This document shows, piece by piece, positions 1 through 5,904 of a stretch of 5,904 nt of DNA. Under the pieces are notes generated by a model. The model ran no database searches. It saw only the letters and a program-made list of their open reading frames with translations, and was not told the origin of the DNA. Made by a program: the position numbers and the translations under genes. Source of the stretch: an uncultured Clostridia bacterium. GTDB lineage: Bacteria; Bacillota; Clostridia; Oscillospirales; CAG-272. Every line of letters begins with the position of its first letter. Within the stretch, counting starts at the first letter, position 1. The stretch covers positions 1 to 5,904 of the forward strand of contig CAMETB010000091.1 of assembly GCA_945936265.1 (NCBI GenBank), written 5' to 3'.

Positions 1-69
1 GACGAAAAATTCCGACCAGAAGAAAAAAATAAATTCAAAGATAAGAATAAGGCCCAAGGATTGAGGTGA
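1..69 (+). CDS. C-terminal tail of an upstream gene (partial), possibly cdaA
   Basis: Frame 1 is open from the window edge and ends at TGA 67-69. It gives 22 very hydrophilic, lysine-rich residues finishing in KAQGLR. Frame 2 is also open until TGA 62-64 (finishing in RIRPKD), so the frame is not certain; frame 3 is closed by TAA at 30-32. Frame 1 is preferred because its stop sits inside the ribosome binding site of the next gene, six bases before that start, which is the tight spacing seen along the rest of this run. The identity is inferred only from context: in many Firmicutes the gene before a ybbR/cdaR gene is cdaA, the membrane diadenylate cyclase, whose end is often a charged tail. 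Nothing in these few residues is diagnostic. Confidence 0.4.
   Translation, partial: DEKFRPEEKNKFKDKNKAQGLR
63..69 (+). promoter_or_regulatory. Ribosome binding site of the YbbR-like gene
   Basis: GAGGTGA is a seven-base exact complement to the 16S rRNA anti-Shine-Dalgarno region, followed by a six-base spacer before the ATG at 76. Its last three bases are also the stop codon of the preceding frame-1 reading frame, so termination and re-initiation could be coupled. It settles the start at 76 rather than the in-frame ATG codons at 121 or 127. Confidence 0.8.
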
Positions 70-75
70 GTTTCG

Positions 76-516
76 ATGGATAAATTCTCAAAAACGACCG
101 AAATAGATATATCCGACGCAATGGGTATGGAGGACGATACTCCGAAAAAGAGCATAAAATGGAAAGTAATCGCCATTATAATGTCGGTTATCGTTGCCAT
201 ATGTATATGGCTTTATGTTATGCAGACCGATACAACCCTTTACGACAGAGAATATAAAAATATTCCCGTAACCGTCGTTAACGCAACAGACTATGAAGTC
301 ACATCGTGCCAGACCGTTACGGTAAAATTAAGAGGAATGAAAAGCACTCTTGCCGATATAAAAAAATCGGATATTGTAGTCAGGGCTGACGCATCGTCGG
401 TTACTTCCGAGGGAGAGGCGGAACTTCATGTCGAGTGTATTCTGCCCGACAATACAATCGCCACTTTCGAAGGCATGAGCTCGGATACCGTCAAAGTGAC
501 GTTTGTTAAAAAATGA
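76..516 (+). CDS. Short membrane-anchored YbbR/CdaR-like protein with one YbbR domain
   Basis: The protein has 146 residues. Residues 1-30 are charged and probably cytoplasmic, 31-49 form one hydrophobic membrane segment (VIAIIMSVIVAICIWLYVM), and about 56-144 form a single YbbR-type beta-rich domain outside the membrane. Visible YbbR features are NIPVTVVNA near 62-70, VTVKLRG at 81-87, the ADIKKSDIVVRAD stretch at 93-105 and the closing VKVTFVK. The best-known family member, CdaR of Bacillus, has several YbbR repeats (about 400 or more residues) and modulates the diadenylate cyclase CdaA at the membrane, thereby affecting c-di-AMP. This one is much shorter, so a role as CdaA regulator is an inference from family and probable context. 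Two extracytoplasmic cysteines (C78, C121) could pair. The stop overlaps the next start by four bases (ATGA, 513-516), which suggests translational coupling. The fold assignment is fairly sure; the function is not. Confidence 0.8.
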   Translation: MDKFSKTTEIDISDAMGMEDDTPKKSIKWKVIAIIMSVIVAICIWLYVMQTDTTLYDREYKNIPVTVVNATDYEVTSCQTVTVKLRGMKSTLADIKKSDIVVRADASSVTSEGEAELHVECILPDNTIATFEGMSSDTVKVTFVKK

Positions 517-2096
517 AGATAATAGTTGAACAGATACAAGCCGGTATCAACACCGCGGAAAGTGAAATATTCGAAATTGCACGGGTGCGTATAAATAATA
601 TGCGCGCCTTTTCCGTTACCGGAGAAATGTATATTTACAAACGTTCGGTTGACGCAAGGCACAAGGACTCTATAAAGGGAGTTTACTCTGTATGCGCCGA
701 GGTCGAGGGCAAATCATCCCTGCCGGGCGAGGACGAGCTTAAAAAGTACGGCGCAAGGTATTTTTCTGAAGAGATGCCGCAATTTGTGCTTAAAAAGGGA
801 CACCACGGCGGAAAAGTCATTATCGTCGGCTTTGGCCCTGCCGGTATGTTTTGCGCGCTTGCGCTTGCTCGCGCAGGATTAAAGCCCGTGGTTATAGAGC
901 GCGGCGGCGATATAGATTCACGCGTGGCAAGCGTCAACCGTTTTTACTCCGAAAAGATACTTGATACGGAATCTAATATACAGTTCGGAGCCGGCGGAGC
1001 AGGCACTTTTTCGGACGGAAAACTCACAACAAGGATAAACGACCCGAAATGCTCGTTTGTCCTGTCCGTATTTGCCGACCACGGTGCGCCTGCCGAGATA
1101 AAATATATGGCAAAGCCGCATATCGGCACGGATATGTTGAGAAATGTTGTAAAGAACATTCAGAACGAAATAATTTCACTTGGCGGCGAAATAAGATATA
1201 ACACAAAGTTACTTTCATTTTCCGACGGAGTTGTCGAAACGACGGGCGGAAAAGAAGAATATGAAGATCTTGTTCTTGCAATAGGGCACAGTGCGCGCGA
1301 TACTTATGCTTACCTTATGAAAAGCGGATTTGCCGTAGAGCCGAAGCCTTTTTCCGTCGGGGTGCGCGCAGAGCATCTGCAAAGCGATATTAACAAGGCG
1401 ATGTACGGAAAGAGCAGGACGTCGGAAAAGCTCGGCGCCGCAGACTATAATGTGTCGTACAGAAAAGACGGACGGGGCGTTTATTCGTTTTGCATGTGTC
1501 CGGGCGGCGAGGTTGTCGCAGGGGCGAGCGAGGAGGGCGGAGTCGTCGTAAACGGCATGAGCAGTTATGCAAGAGACGGCAAAAATGCAAACTCGGCAAT
1601 AGCCGTGCAGATAAACACGCAGGATTACGGAGATACCGCCGAAGGCGCGATAGAATTTCAGCGCAATCTTGAAAGAAAAGCATTTTCTTCAGCGGGCGGA
1701 GATTACAGGGCACCGATACAGACTCTCGGCGACTTTTATAACGGTATCTCAAAGACCGAACCGTCAAGGGTTATGCCAACTTATATGAACGGCAACGTAT
1801 CCCTTTGCGATATGAATAAAATCCTTCCGAAAACCGTGTGCGACTATCTTAAAATGGGTTTTCGCAAATTCGGCGAGAAGATAGAGGGTTTTGACGCGCC
1901 CCACGTAGTTCTTACAGGAGTGGAAACGAGAACTTCCTCACCCGTGCGCATAATGAGAGGCGACGATTTTTGCGCATTCGGCAAGAAAAATATATATCCC
2001 TGCGGAGAGGGTGCGGGATATGCGGGAGGCATAATGAGCGCCGCCGTTGACGGTCTTAACGTCGCCAACGCAATACTTGAAAAATACAACGGTTGA
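513..2096 (+). CDS. FAD-dependent dehydrogenase of unknown substrate (COG2509-type)
   Basis: This is a 527-residue soluble flavoprotein with no signal peptide or membrane segment. Residues 1-95 form a small N-terminal domain with the family-typical KRSVDARHKD stretch (44-52) and YSV. The Rossmann dinucleotide fold starts at 101: VIIVGFGPAGMF with glycines 106, 108 and 111, followed by the ribose-binding acidic residue E129 in VVIERG. Next come the glycine-rich FGAGGAGTFSDGKLTTR segment (158-174), the LAIGHSARDT motif (255-264), a CxC in FCMCPGG (326-332) with SEEGGVVVNGMS after it (339-350), ETRTSSPVRI (471-480), and a C-terminal FAD-binding motif with C497, GEGAGYAGGI and DGLNVANAI. Length and motif order match the uncharacterised FAD-dependent dehydrogenase family widespread in Firmicutes; the reaction is unknown. 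No Shine-Dalgarno is visible before ATG 513, which overlaps the previous stop, so it is probably translated by coupling. It is unlikely to be GidA/MnmG or a thiazole-synthesis enzyme, because the motif set and length differ. Confidence 0.9.
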   Translation: MKIIVEQIQAGINTAESEIFEIARVRINNMRAFSVTGEMYIYKRSVDARHKDSIKGVYSVCAEVEGKSSLPGEDELKKYGARYFSEEMPQFVLKKGHHGGKVIIVGFGPAGMFCALALARAGLKPVVIERGGDIDSRVASVNRFYSEKILDTESNIQFGAGGAGTFSDGKLTTRINDPKCSFVLSVFADHGAPAEIKYMAKPHIGTDMLRNVVKNIQNEIISLGGEIRYNTKLLSFSDGVVETTGGKEEYEDLVLAIGHSARDTYAYLMKSGFAVEPKPFSVGVRAEHLQSDINKAMYGKSRTSEKLGAADYNVSYRKDGRGVYSFCMCPGGEVVAGASEEGGVVVNGMSSYARDGKNANSAIAVQINTQDYGDTAEGAIEFQRNLERKAFSSAGGDYRAPIQTLGDFYNGISKTEPSRVMPTYMNGNVSLCDMNKILPKTVCDYLKMGFRKFGEKIEGFDAPHVVLTGVETRTSSPVRIMRGDDFCAFGKKNIYPCGEGAGYAGGIMSAAVDGLNVANAILEKYNG

Positions 2097-2119
2097 GGCT
2101 TCGTTTTTCGGTTGCCTCA
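2094..2119 (+). other. Small inverted repeat in the gap before recJ
   Basis: TGAGGC at 2094-2099 pairs perfectly with GCCTCA at 2114-2119 around a 14-base loop. The left arm includes the stop codon of the FAD dehydrogenase gene. No T-run follows the right arm, so it does not look like an intrinsic terminator. The stem ends just before the candidate recJ starts at 2123 and 2135. It could influence coupling or mRNA processing, or be chance: a six-base stem in a gap of this size is not rare. Confidence 0.35.
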
Positions 2120-2134
2120 CATATGGGAAAAGTT

Positions 2135-4306
2135 ATGGAAAAACAACAGAGAAAAAAATGGGAGGTGAAATTTACTCCCGATAAAGAAAAATATACAGAC
2201 GAAATATCGGCGGGCACAGGTCTTTGCCGCACCATGGCAAAACTCCTTGTCAACAGAGGGTACACCGATGTAAAATCGGCGAACGATTTCCTTGGTAAAA
2301 GGACCGAAATTCTTCACGACCCATTTTTGCTCGACGATATGGAAAAGGGAGCCGCAAAAATACTCGAATGTATCAAAGCAGGGCGTAAGATAACGGTTTA
2401 CGGAGATTACGATGTTGACGGAATAACCTCGGTAAGCATACTTTACCTTTATCTGAGCCGTGCCGGTGCAGATGTGGAATATTATATACCGTCAAGAAAG
2501 GGAGAGGGCTACGGCGTCTCTTCGGATGCGGTAAAGAAAATAGCGTCGGGCGGCACAAGTCTTATCGTTACAGTCGATACCGGAATTACCGCAAATAACG
2601 AGGTTAAAGAAGCCAAAGAACTCGGAGTTGATTTTGTTATAACCGACCATCATGAGTGTCCGGAGGTGTTGCCCGAGGCGTACGCGGTGATAAATCCGAA
2701 AAGAAGCGGCAGCAAATATCCTTTCCCGTCACTTGCGGGCGTCGGGGTGGTTTTCAAGCTGCTTTGCGCTCTTGAGGCTCTTAAAAGCGGAGATCCTATG
2801 ATTGAATGCGTAAGAAGGATAGCCGACGGATATTCTGATCTTACCGCAATAGGAACAATAGCGGATGTTATGCCCGTCATCGACGAGAACAGAATAATAA
2901 TCTCGCACGGACTTATATCGGCTGACAACACAGATAAAACAGGTCTTGAAAAATTGATAAACCTTTGCAGAAACAACGAAACAAAGACCACAAGGCAAAA
3001 AGTAAACAAGAAACTTACGTCCGGTTTTGTCAGTTTCGGGCTTGCCCCGAAAATAAATGCGGCAGGCAGAATAAGCGACGCCTCCATAGCAGTCAGGCTT
3101 TTTCTTACAAAAGATGAGAGCCTTGCCGAGAAATACGCTGTCAGACTATGCGAGATAAACAGGGAAAGACAACTTGAGGAGAACAAAATAGCCGAGGAGG
3201 CAAACGAATACATAGAAAATCATCCGTTTGACAAAAGCGGAGTTATAATAATAGAGAACGACACATGGAATCACGGGGTTATAGGAATAGTTTCTTCAAA
3301 AATAACGGAGAAGTATTCGCTCCCATCGATTCTTATATCATTTGAGGGTAACGAAAATCCTGCAGATCCCGAGGCAGTGGGAAAAGGCTCGGGCAGGAGC
3401 ATAGGAGGGATGAATCTTGTAAACGCACTTTCCTCATGCTCTGATCTGCTCGAAAAATACGGCGGGCACGAGCTTGCCGCAGGGCTTTCGGTAAAGCGCA
3501 AAAACCTTGAAGAGTTCAAAAGAAGAATGAACGAATATGCAAAGAACTTTTTCGGCGGAGAAACGCCTGTACCGTCACTCGATATAGACTGTGAACTTGA
3601 TACCGATGAAATAAATCTTTCGCTTGCTTCGGAGATTTCAATGCTTGAGCCGTACGGGGTATCAAATCCGACGCCGCTTTTCGTTCTGCGCGATGCGAAA
3701 ATAGATGATATTACTCCCGTAGGAATGAACAGGCATCTTAAAATAAGACTGTCAAAGGGAAATTTTGCCGCAAATGCAATGCTTTTCGGCATTTCCTCCG
3801 AGGAGTTTTCACTGCACACGGACGATTCCGTCGATGTTGCGTTTAACCTTGAAATAAACGATTTTATGGGTGTTATGAGCCCGCAAATGAATATAAAAGA
3901 CATACGAATGAGTGATAGTGAGTACTCAAAAGAACTCGAAAACAAGAAAATATACAGGGATGTAAGAGAGGGAACATGCACACTTGCCCCTTCCGATATA
4001 ATCCCCACAAGAGAGGACTTTGCGCTCATATATAAATTTCTCTTAAAAGAGGTGAGAGAGGGTCGCGACGAATATACGGTAACAAGGCTTTTACATTCGC
4101 TTGAAAAGTCCTTTCCCGATGCGCCGTTTAATTACGTAAAATTGAAACTCGCAATAAAGGTAATAAGGGAACTTAACATAATTTCCGTCGAGGAAAAAGA
4201 CGGAGATACATATAAATTCAGGTTTACTTACAGTAAAACCAAGACCTCGCTTGACAAATCAAACATACTTAAAACCTTAAAAGGAATGTATCCGCAAAAT
4301 AAATGA
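2135..4306 (+). CDS. recJ: Single-stranded-DNA-specific 5'-3' exonuclease RecJ
   Basis: RecJ degrades single-stranded DNA 5' to 3' in recombinational, mismatch and base-excision repair, using a metal-dependent DHH phosphoesterase core in the cytoplasm. From ATG 2135 the protein has 723 residues. DHH-domain motifs are VYGDYDVDGITS (88-99, with D91, D93, D95), VTVDTG (145-150), ITDHHE (169-174) and DLTAIGTIADVMP (235-247). APKINAAGR (304-312) follows. The DHHA1 part shows NHGVIGIVSSKI (379-390), GSGRSIGG (418-425) and YGGHELAAG (442-450). An OB-fold region runs about 482-590 (LEPYGVSNPTPLF at 504-516). The C-terminal 600-723 resembles the extra helical/winged domain of Firmicute RecJ. All catalytic residues expected in the core are present. 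An upstream TTG at 2093 overlaps the previous stop and ATG 2123 is also in frame, but 2135 gives the usual family N-terminus (a few residues before KKWEVKF) and has a weak purine tract GGGAAAAG at 2125-2132. Full-length RecJ features argue against a short NrnA/GdpP-type nucleotide phosphodiesterase. Confidence 0.95.
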   Translation: MEKQQRKKWEVKFTPDKEKYTDEISAGTGLCRTMAKLLVNRGYTDVKSANDFLGKRTEILHDPFLLDDMEKGAAKILECIKAGRKITVYGDYDVDGITSVSILYLYLSRAGADVEYYIPSRKGEGYGVSSDAVKKIASGGTSLIVTVDTGITANNEVKEAKELGVDFVITDHHECPEVLPEAYAVINPKRSGSKYPFPSLAGVGVVFKLLCALEALKSGDPMIECVRRIADGYSDLTAIGTIADVMPVIDENRIIISHGLISADNTDKTGLEKLINLCRNNETKTTRQKVNKKLTSGFVSFGLAPKINAAGRISDASIAVRLFLTKDESLAEKYAVRLCEINRERQLEENKIAEEANEYIENHPFDKSGVIIIENDTWNHGVIGIVSSKITEKYSLPSILISFEGNENPADPEAVGKGSGRSIGGMNLVNALSSCSDLLEKYGGHELAAGLSVKRKNLEEFKRRMNEYAKNFFGGETPVPSLDIDCELDTDEINLSLASEISMLEPYGVSNPTPLFVLRDAKIDDITPVGMNRHLKIRLSKGNFAANAMLFGISSEEFSLHTDDSVDVAFNLEINDFMGVMSPQMNIKDIRMSDSEYSKELENKKIYRDVREGTCTLAPSDIIPTREDFALIYKFLLKEVREGRDEYTVTRLLHSLEKSFPDAPFNYVKLKLAIKVIRELNIISVEEKDGDTYKFRFTYSKTKTSLDKSNILKTLKGMYPQNK

Positions 4307-4312
4307 AAGGAG
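4305..4312 (+). promoter_or_regulatory. Strong ribosome binding site of rel
   Basis: GAAAGGAG matches the anti-Shine-Dalgarno over eight bases, with an eight-base spacer to ATG 4321. Its first two bases belong to the recJ stop codon (TGA 4304-4306), so the rel start is very close to the end of recJ translation. There is no room for a terminator or a normal promoter in the 14-base gap. Confidence 0.9.
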
Positions 4313-4320
4313 ATACCGCC

Positions 4321-5904
4321 ATGGCAGAAGAAAATCTTAAAATGATAGAACCGCTGCTTGAATCACTTAAAGCAAGCGGCAAAAAATATGACTTTGAAAA
4401 AATAAAATCGGCTTTTTTGTATGCCGATGAAATGCATAAGGGGCAAAAGCGTCTGAGCGGAGATCCTTACATTACGCATCCGGTCGCTGTTGCCGAGAGT
4501 GTTGCGGGGCTCGGGCTTGATACAGACTCCATATGCGCAGCGTTCCTTCACGATACGGTTGAGGATTGCCCCGATAAAACGGACCTTAACAAGATAAAGG
4601 AACTTTTCGGAGACGAAGTTGCGCTTCTGGTAGACGGCGTAACGAAAATAAAATCCATAAATATCGAGGATAAGGAAGAGGAGCACATAGAGAACATAAG
4701 GAAAATGCTGCTCGCAATGTCCAAGGATATAAGGGTTATATTCATAAAGCTTTGCGACAGAATGCACAATATGCGCACTCTGTATGTAAAAAAAGACGAG
4801 AAAAGGCGCGCAACAGCTCTTGAAACCATGCATATATACGCGCCGCTTGCTCACCGTCTCGGTATGCAAAAGGTAAAGCAGGAACTTGAAAATTATGCTC
4901 TTATGTACCTTGATCCGATAGGCTACAATGAAATAAAGCAGCATATCGACGATAAGTACGGCAAAAATGTAAATTTTATTGAAAATCTCAAATCCGATAT
5001 AAGCGAAAAGCTGAAACAGACGAATATAAACTTTACGCGTGAGGGGCGTGTTAAAACCGTTTACCGGAAAATGTACAATCAAAATAAATCGTTTGACGAA
5101 ATATACGATTTTTACGCCTTGCGCATAATAGTCGATACGGAATACGAATGCTATACAGTGCTCGGCATGATACACGAGATGTATAAATCCGTGCCGGGAA
5201 GGTTCAAGGATTATATATCAACGCCTAAGCCCAACATGTATCAGTCACTTCATACGACAGTTATAGGAAAAGACGGAATTCCGTTCGAGGTGCAGATAAG
5301 GACCAAGGAGATGCATCAGGTCGCAGAATATGGTGTGGCGGCGCACTGGAAGTACAAGAGCGGTGAAAAGGCGGGAGCCGATATAGAGAAGAGGCTTGAG
5401 TGGATATCAAAACTCATAGACACCGAAAACGACGCTATGGACCCCGACGATTTCATTCATGCTTTCAAGATAGATATTTTTCACGATGAAACGTTTGTGT
5501 TTACACCAAAGGGAGATGTCGTAGCGTTGCCTTACGGCGCAACACTTATAGATTTTGCCTACTCGATACATACGGGTGTCGGAAACAAGATGGTGGGCGC
5601 CAAGATAAACGGCAGAATTGCGCCGATTGACTCCGTTCCAAAAAACGGCGATATAGTCGAGGTAATAACCTCAAATTCGTCCAAAGGTCCGAGCAGGGAC
5701 TGGCTTAACATAGTAAAGACGGGCGAGGCGAGGAACAAGATAAGGCAGTGGTTCAAGAAAGAGAAACGCCAGGAGAATATAGTCGTCGGAAAGGCAGAGG
5801 TGGAAAAGGAGTTTGCACGTTTCCGCTCATCCTGTAATGCCGACGAGAAAAGCCAGCTAGTGACGGCAGTTGCAAAGCGTTTCGGCATGAACGAGGCGGA
5901 CGAT
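4321..5904 (+). CDS. relA: Bifunctional (p)ppGpp synthetase/hydrolase, Rel/SpoT long form (3' end cut by window)
   Basis: This enzyme makes (p)ppGpp from ATP and GDP/GTP and hydrolyses it, controlling the stringent response at the ribosome. The frame is open for 528 codons to the window edge; long Rel proteins have about 730-740 residues, so roughly 200 C-terminal residues (rest of the helical domain, zinc-finger-like and ACT/RRM domains) lie outside. Hydrolase residues fit the family: R44, H53, H77-D78 (HD motif), E81-D82, D146 and N150 in KLCDRMHNMRTL. The synthetase domain has R243 and K245, D263 (catalytic), RFKD at 294-297 (the RxKD signature of bifunctional Rel/SpoT rather than RelA-only enzymes), Y307 in NMYQSLHTT, and E323 in FEVQIRT. 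A TGS domain covers about 384-448, and a helical region follows (DWLNIVKTGEARNKI, 460-474). H53 and H77 fall at the same numbers as in the Streptococcus enzyme, supporting the start. Oddity: the segment from R243 to M251 is three residues shorter than in known Rel/SpoT proteins. Confidence 0.96.
   Translation, partial: MAEENLKMIEPLLESLKASGKKYDFEKIKSAFLYADEMHKGQKRLSGDPYITHPVAVAESVAGLGLDTDSICAAFLHDTVEDCPDKTDLNKIKELFGDEVALLVDGVTKIKSINIEDKEEEHIENIRKMLLAMSKDIRVIFIKLCDRMHNMRTLYVKKDEKRRATALETMHIYAPLAHRLGMQKVKQELENYALMYLDPIGYNEIKQHIDDKYGKNVNFIENLKSDISEKLKQTNINFTREGRVKTVYRKMYNQNKSFDEIYDFYALRIIVDTEYECYTVLGMIHEMYKSVPGRFKDYISTPKPNMYQSLHTTVIGKDGIPFEVQIRTKEMHQVAEYGVAAHWKYKSGEKAGADIEKRLEWISKLIDTENDAMDPDDFIHAFKIDIFHDETFVFTPKGDVVALPYGATLIDFAYSIHTGVGNKMVGAKINGRIAPIDSVPKNGDIVEVITSNSSKGPSRDWLNIVKTGEARNKIRQWFKKEKRQENIVVGKAEVEKEFARFRSSCNADEKSQLVTAVAKRFGMNEADD

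Noticed and set aside
501..516. Possible -1 ribosomal frameshift at the A6 run (508-513) fusing the YbbR protein to the FAD dehydrogenase
   Set aside because: The next gene is in the -1 frame and the run lies just before the stop, but the heptamer is T-AAA-AAA rather than a proper slippery X-XXY-YYZ site and no downstream stem was evident. A plain ATGA coupling explains the arrangement.
1390..1767. Minus-strand open frame of 125 codons with an arginine-rich product, and the overlapping plus-strand 60-codon frame at 1490-1672
   Set aside because: Both overlap a well-conserved part of the FAD dehydrogenase gene in other frames. The arginine-rich composition comes from the GC-rich glycine and alanine codons there.
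2094..2119. Intrinsic terminator between the FAD dehydrogenase gene and recJ
   Set aside because: The stem is only six base pairs with a 14-base loop and no T-run follows it; the T-stretch at 2104-2108 is in the loop.
2650..3213. Long minus-strand open frame of 187 codons inside recJ
   Set aside because: It lies fully antisense to the catalytic core of recJ, has no plausible ribosome binding site that I could see, and its composition (serine- and leucine-rich) is what the complement of this codon usage gives.
3271..4029. Minus-strand open frame of 252 codons inside recJ
   Set aside because: It is antisense to the DHHA1 and OB-fold parts of recJ. The product is serine-, phenylalanine- and isoleucine-rich without recognisable motifs, a typical shadow of the biased codon use.
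4363..5175. Minus-strand open frame of 270 codons opposite rel
   Set aside because: It is antisense to the conserved hydrolase and synthetase domains of Rel. The aromatic-rich translation shows no family features, so it is taken as a shadow.

Overview
The window is a stretch of densely packed, co-directional plus-strand genes of an ordinary housekeeping kind. No mobile element, CRISPR array, rRNA or tRNA was seen. The organism is most likely a member of the Firmicutes, class Clostridia, perhaps an uncultured gut lineage. This rests on the strong AGGAGG-type ribosome binding sites, the heavy use of ATA for isoleucine and AGA/AGG for arginine, a moderate GC content (judged by eye, roughly low to mid 40s percent), and protein motifs closest to clostridial versions of these families. 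Genus cannot be assigned from the sequence alone.

Layout: bases 1-69 probably hold the last codons of an upstream gene, possibly the diadenylate cyclase gene cdaA, which commonly precedes ybbR genes. Then come a short single-domain YbbR/CdaR-like membrane protein (76-516), a 527-residue FAD-dependent dehydrogenase of the COG2509 type with unknown substrate (513-2096), the single-strand DNA exonuclease RecJ (best start 2135, end 4306), and a long-form Rel/SpoT-type (p)ppGpp synthetase/hydrolase (4321 to the window edge, about 200 residues missing). Junctions are a 4-base ATGA overlap, a 38-base gap containing a small hairpin, and a 14-base gap carrying the rel ribosome binding site. No convincing promoter or terminator lies between the genes, so one transcript is likely. 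No non-coding stretch exceeds about 75 bases.

How they fit together: a YbbR-like protein (the family includes the regulator of the c-di-AMP synthase CdaA) shares an apparent operon with the alarmone enzyme Rel and with RecJ. Linkage of recJ to relA is a recurrent Firmicute arrangement, often with apt between them; apt is absent here. The most notable molecular observation is in Rel. The hydrolase catalytic residues are intact, but the nucleotide-binding segment at the start of the synthetase domain is three residues shorter than in well-known Rel, RelA and SpoT proteins. I found no evidence of a wholly new system.
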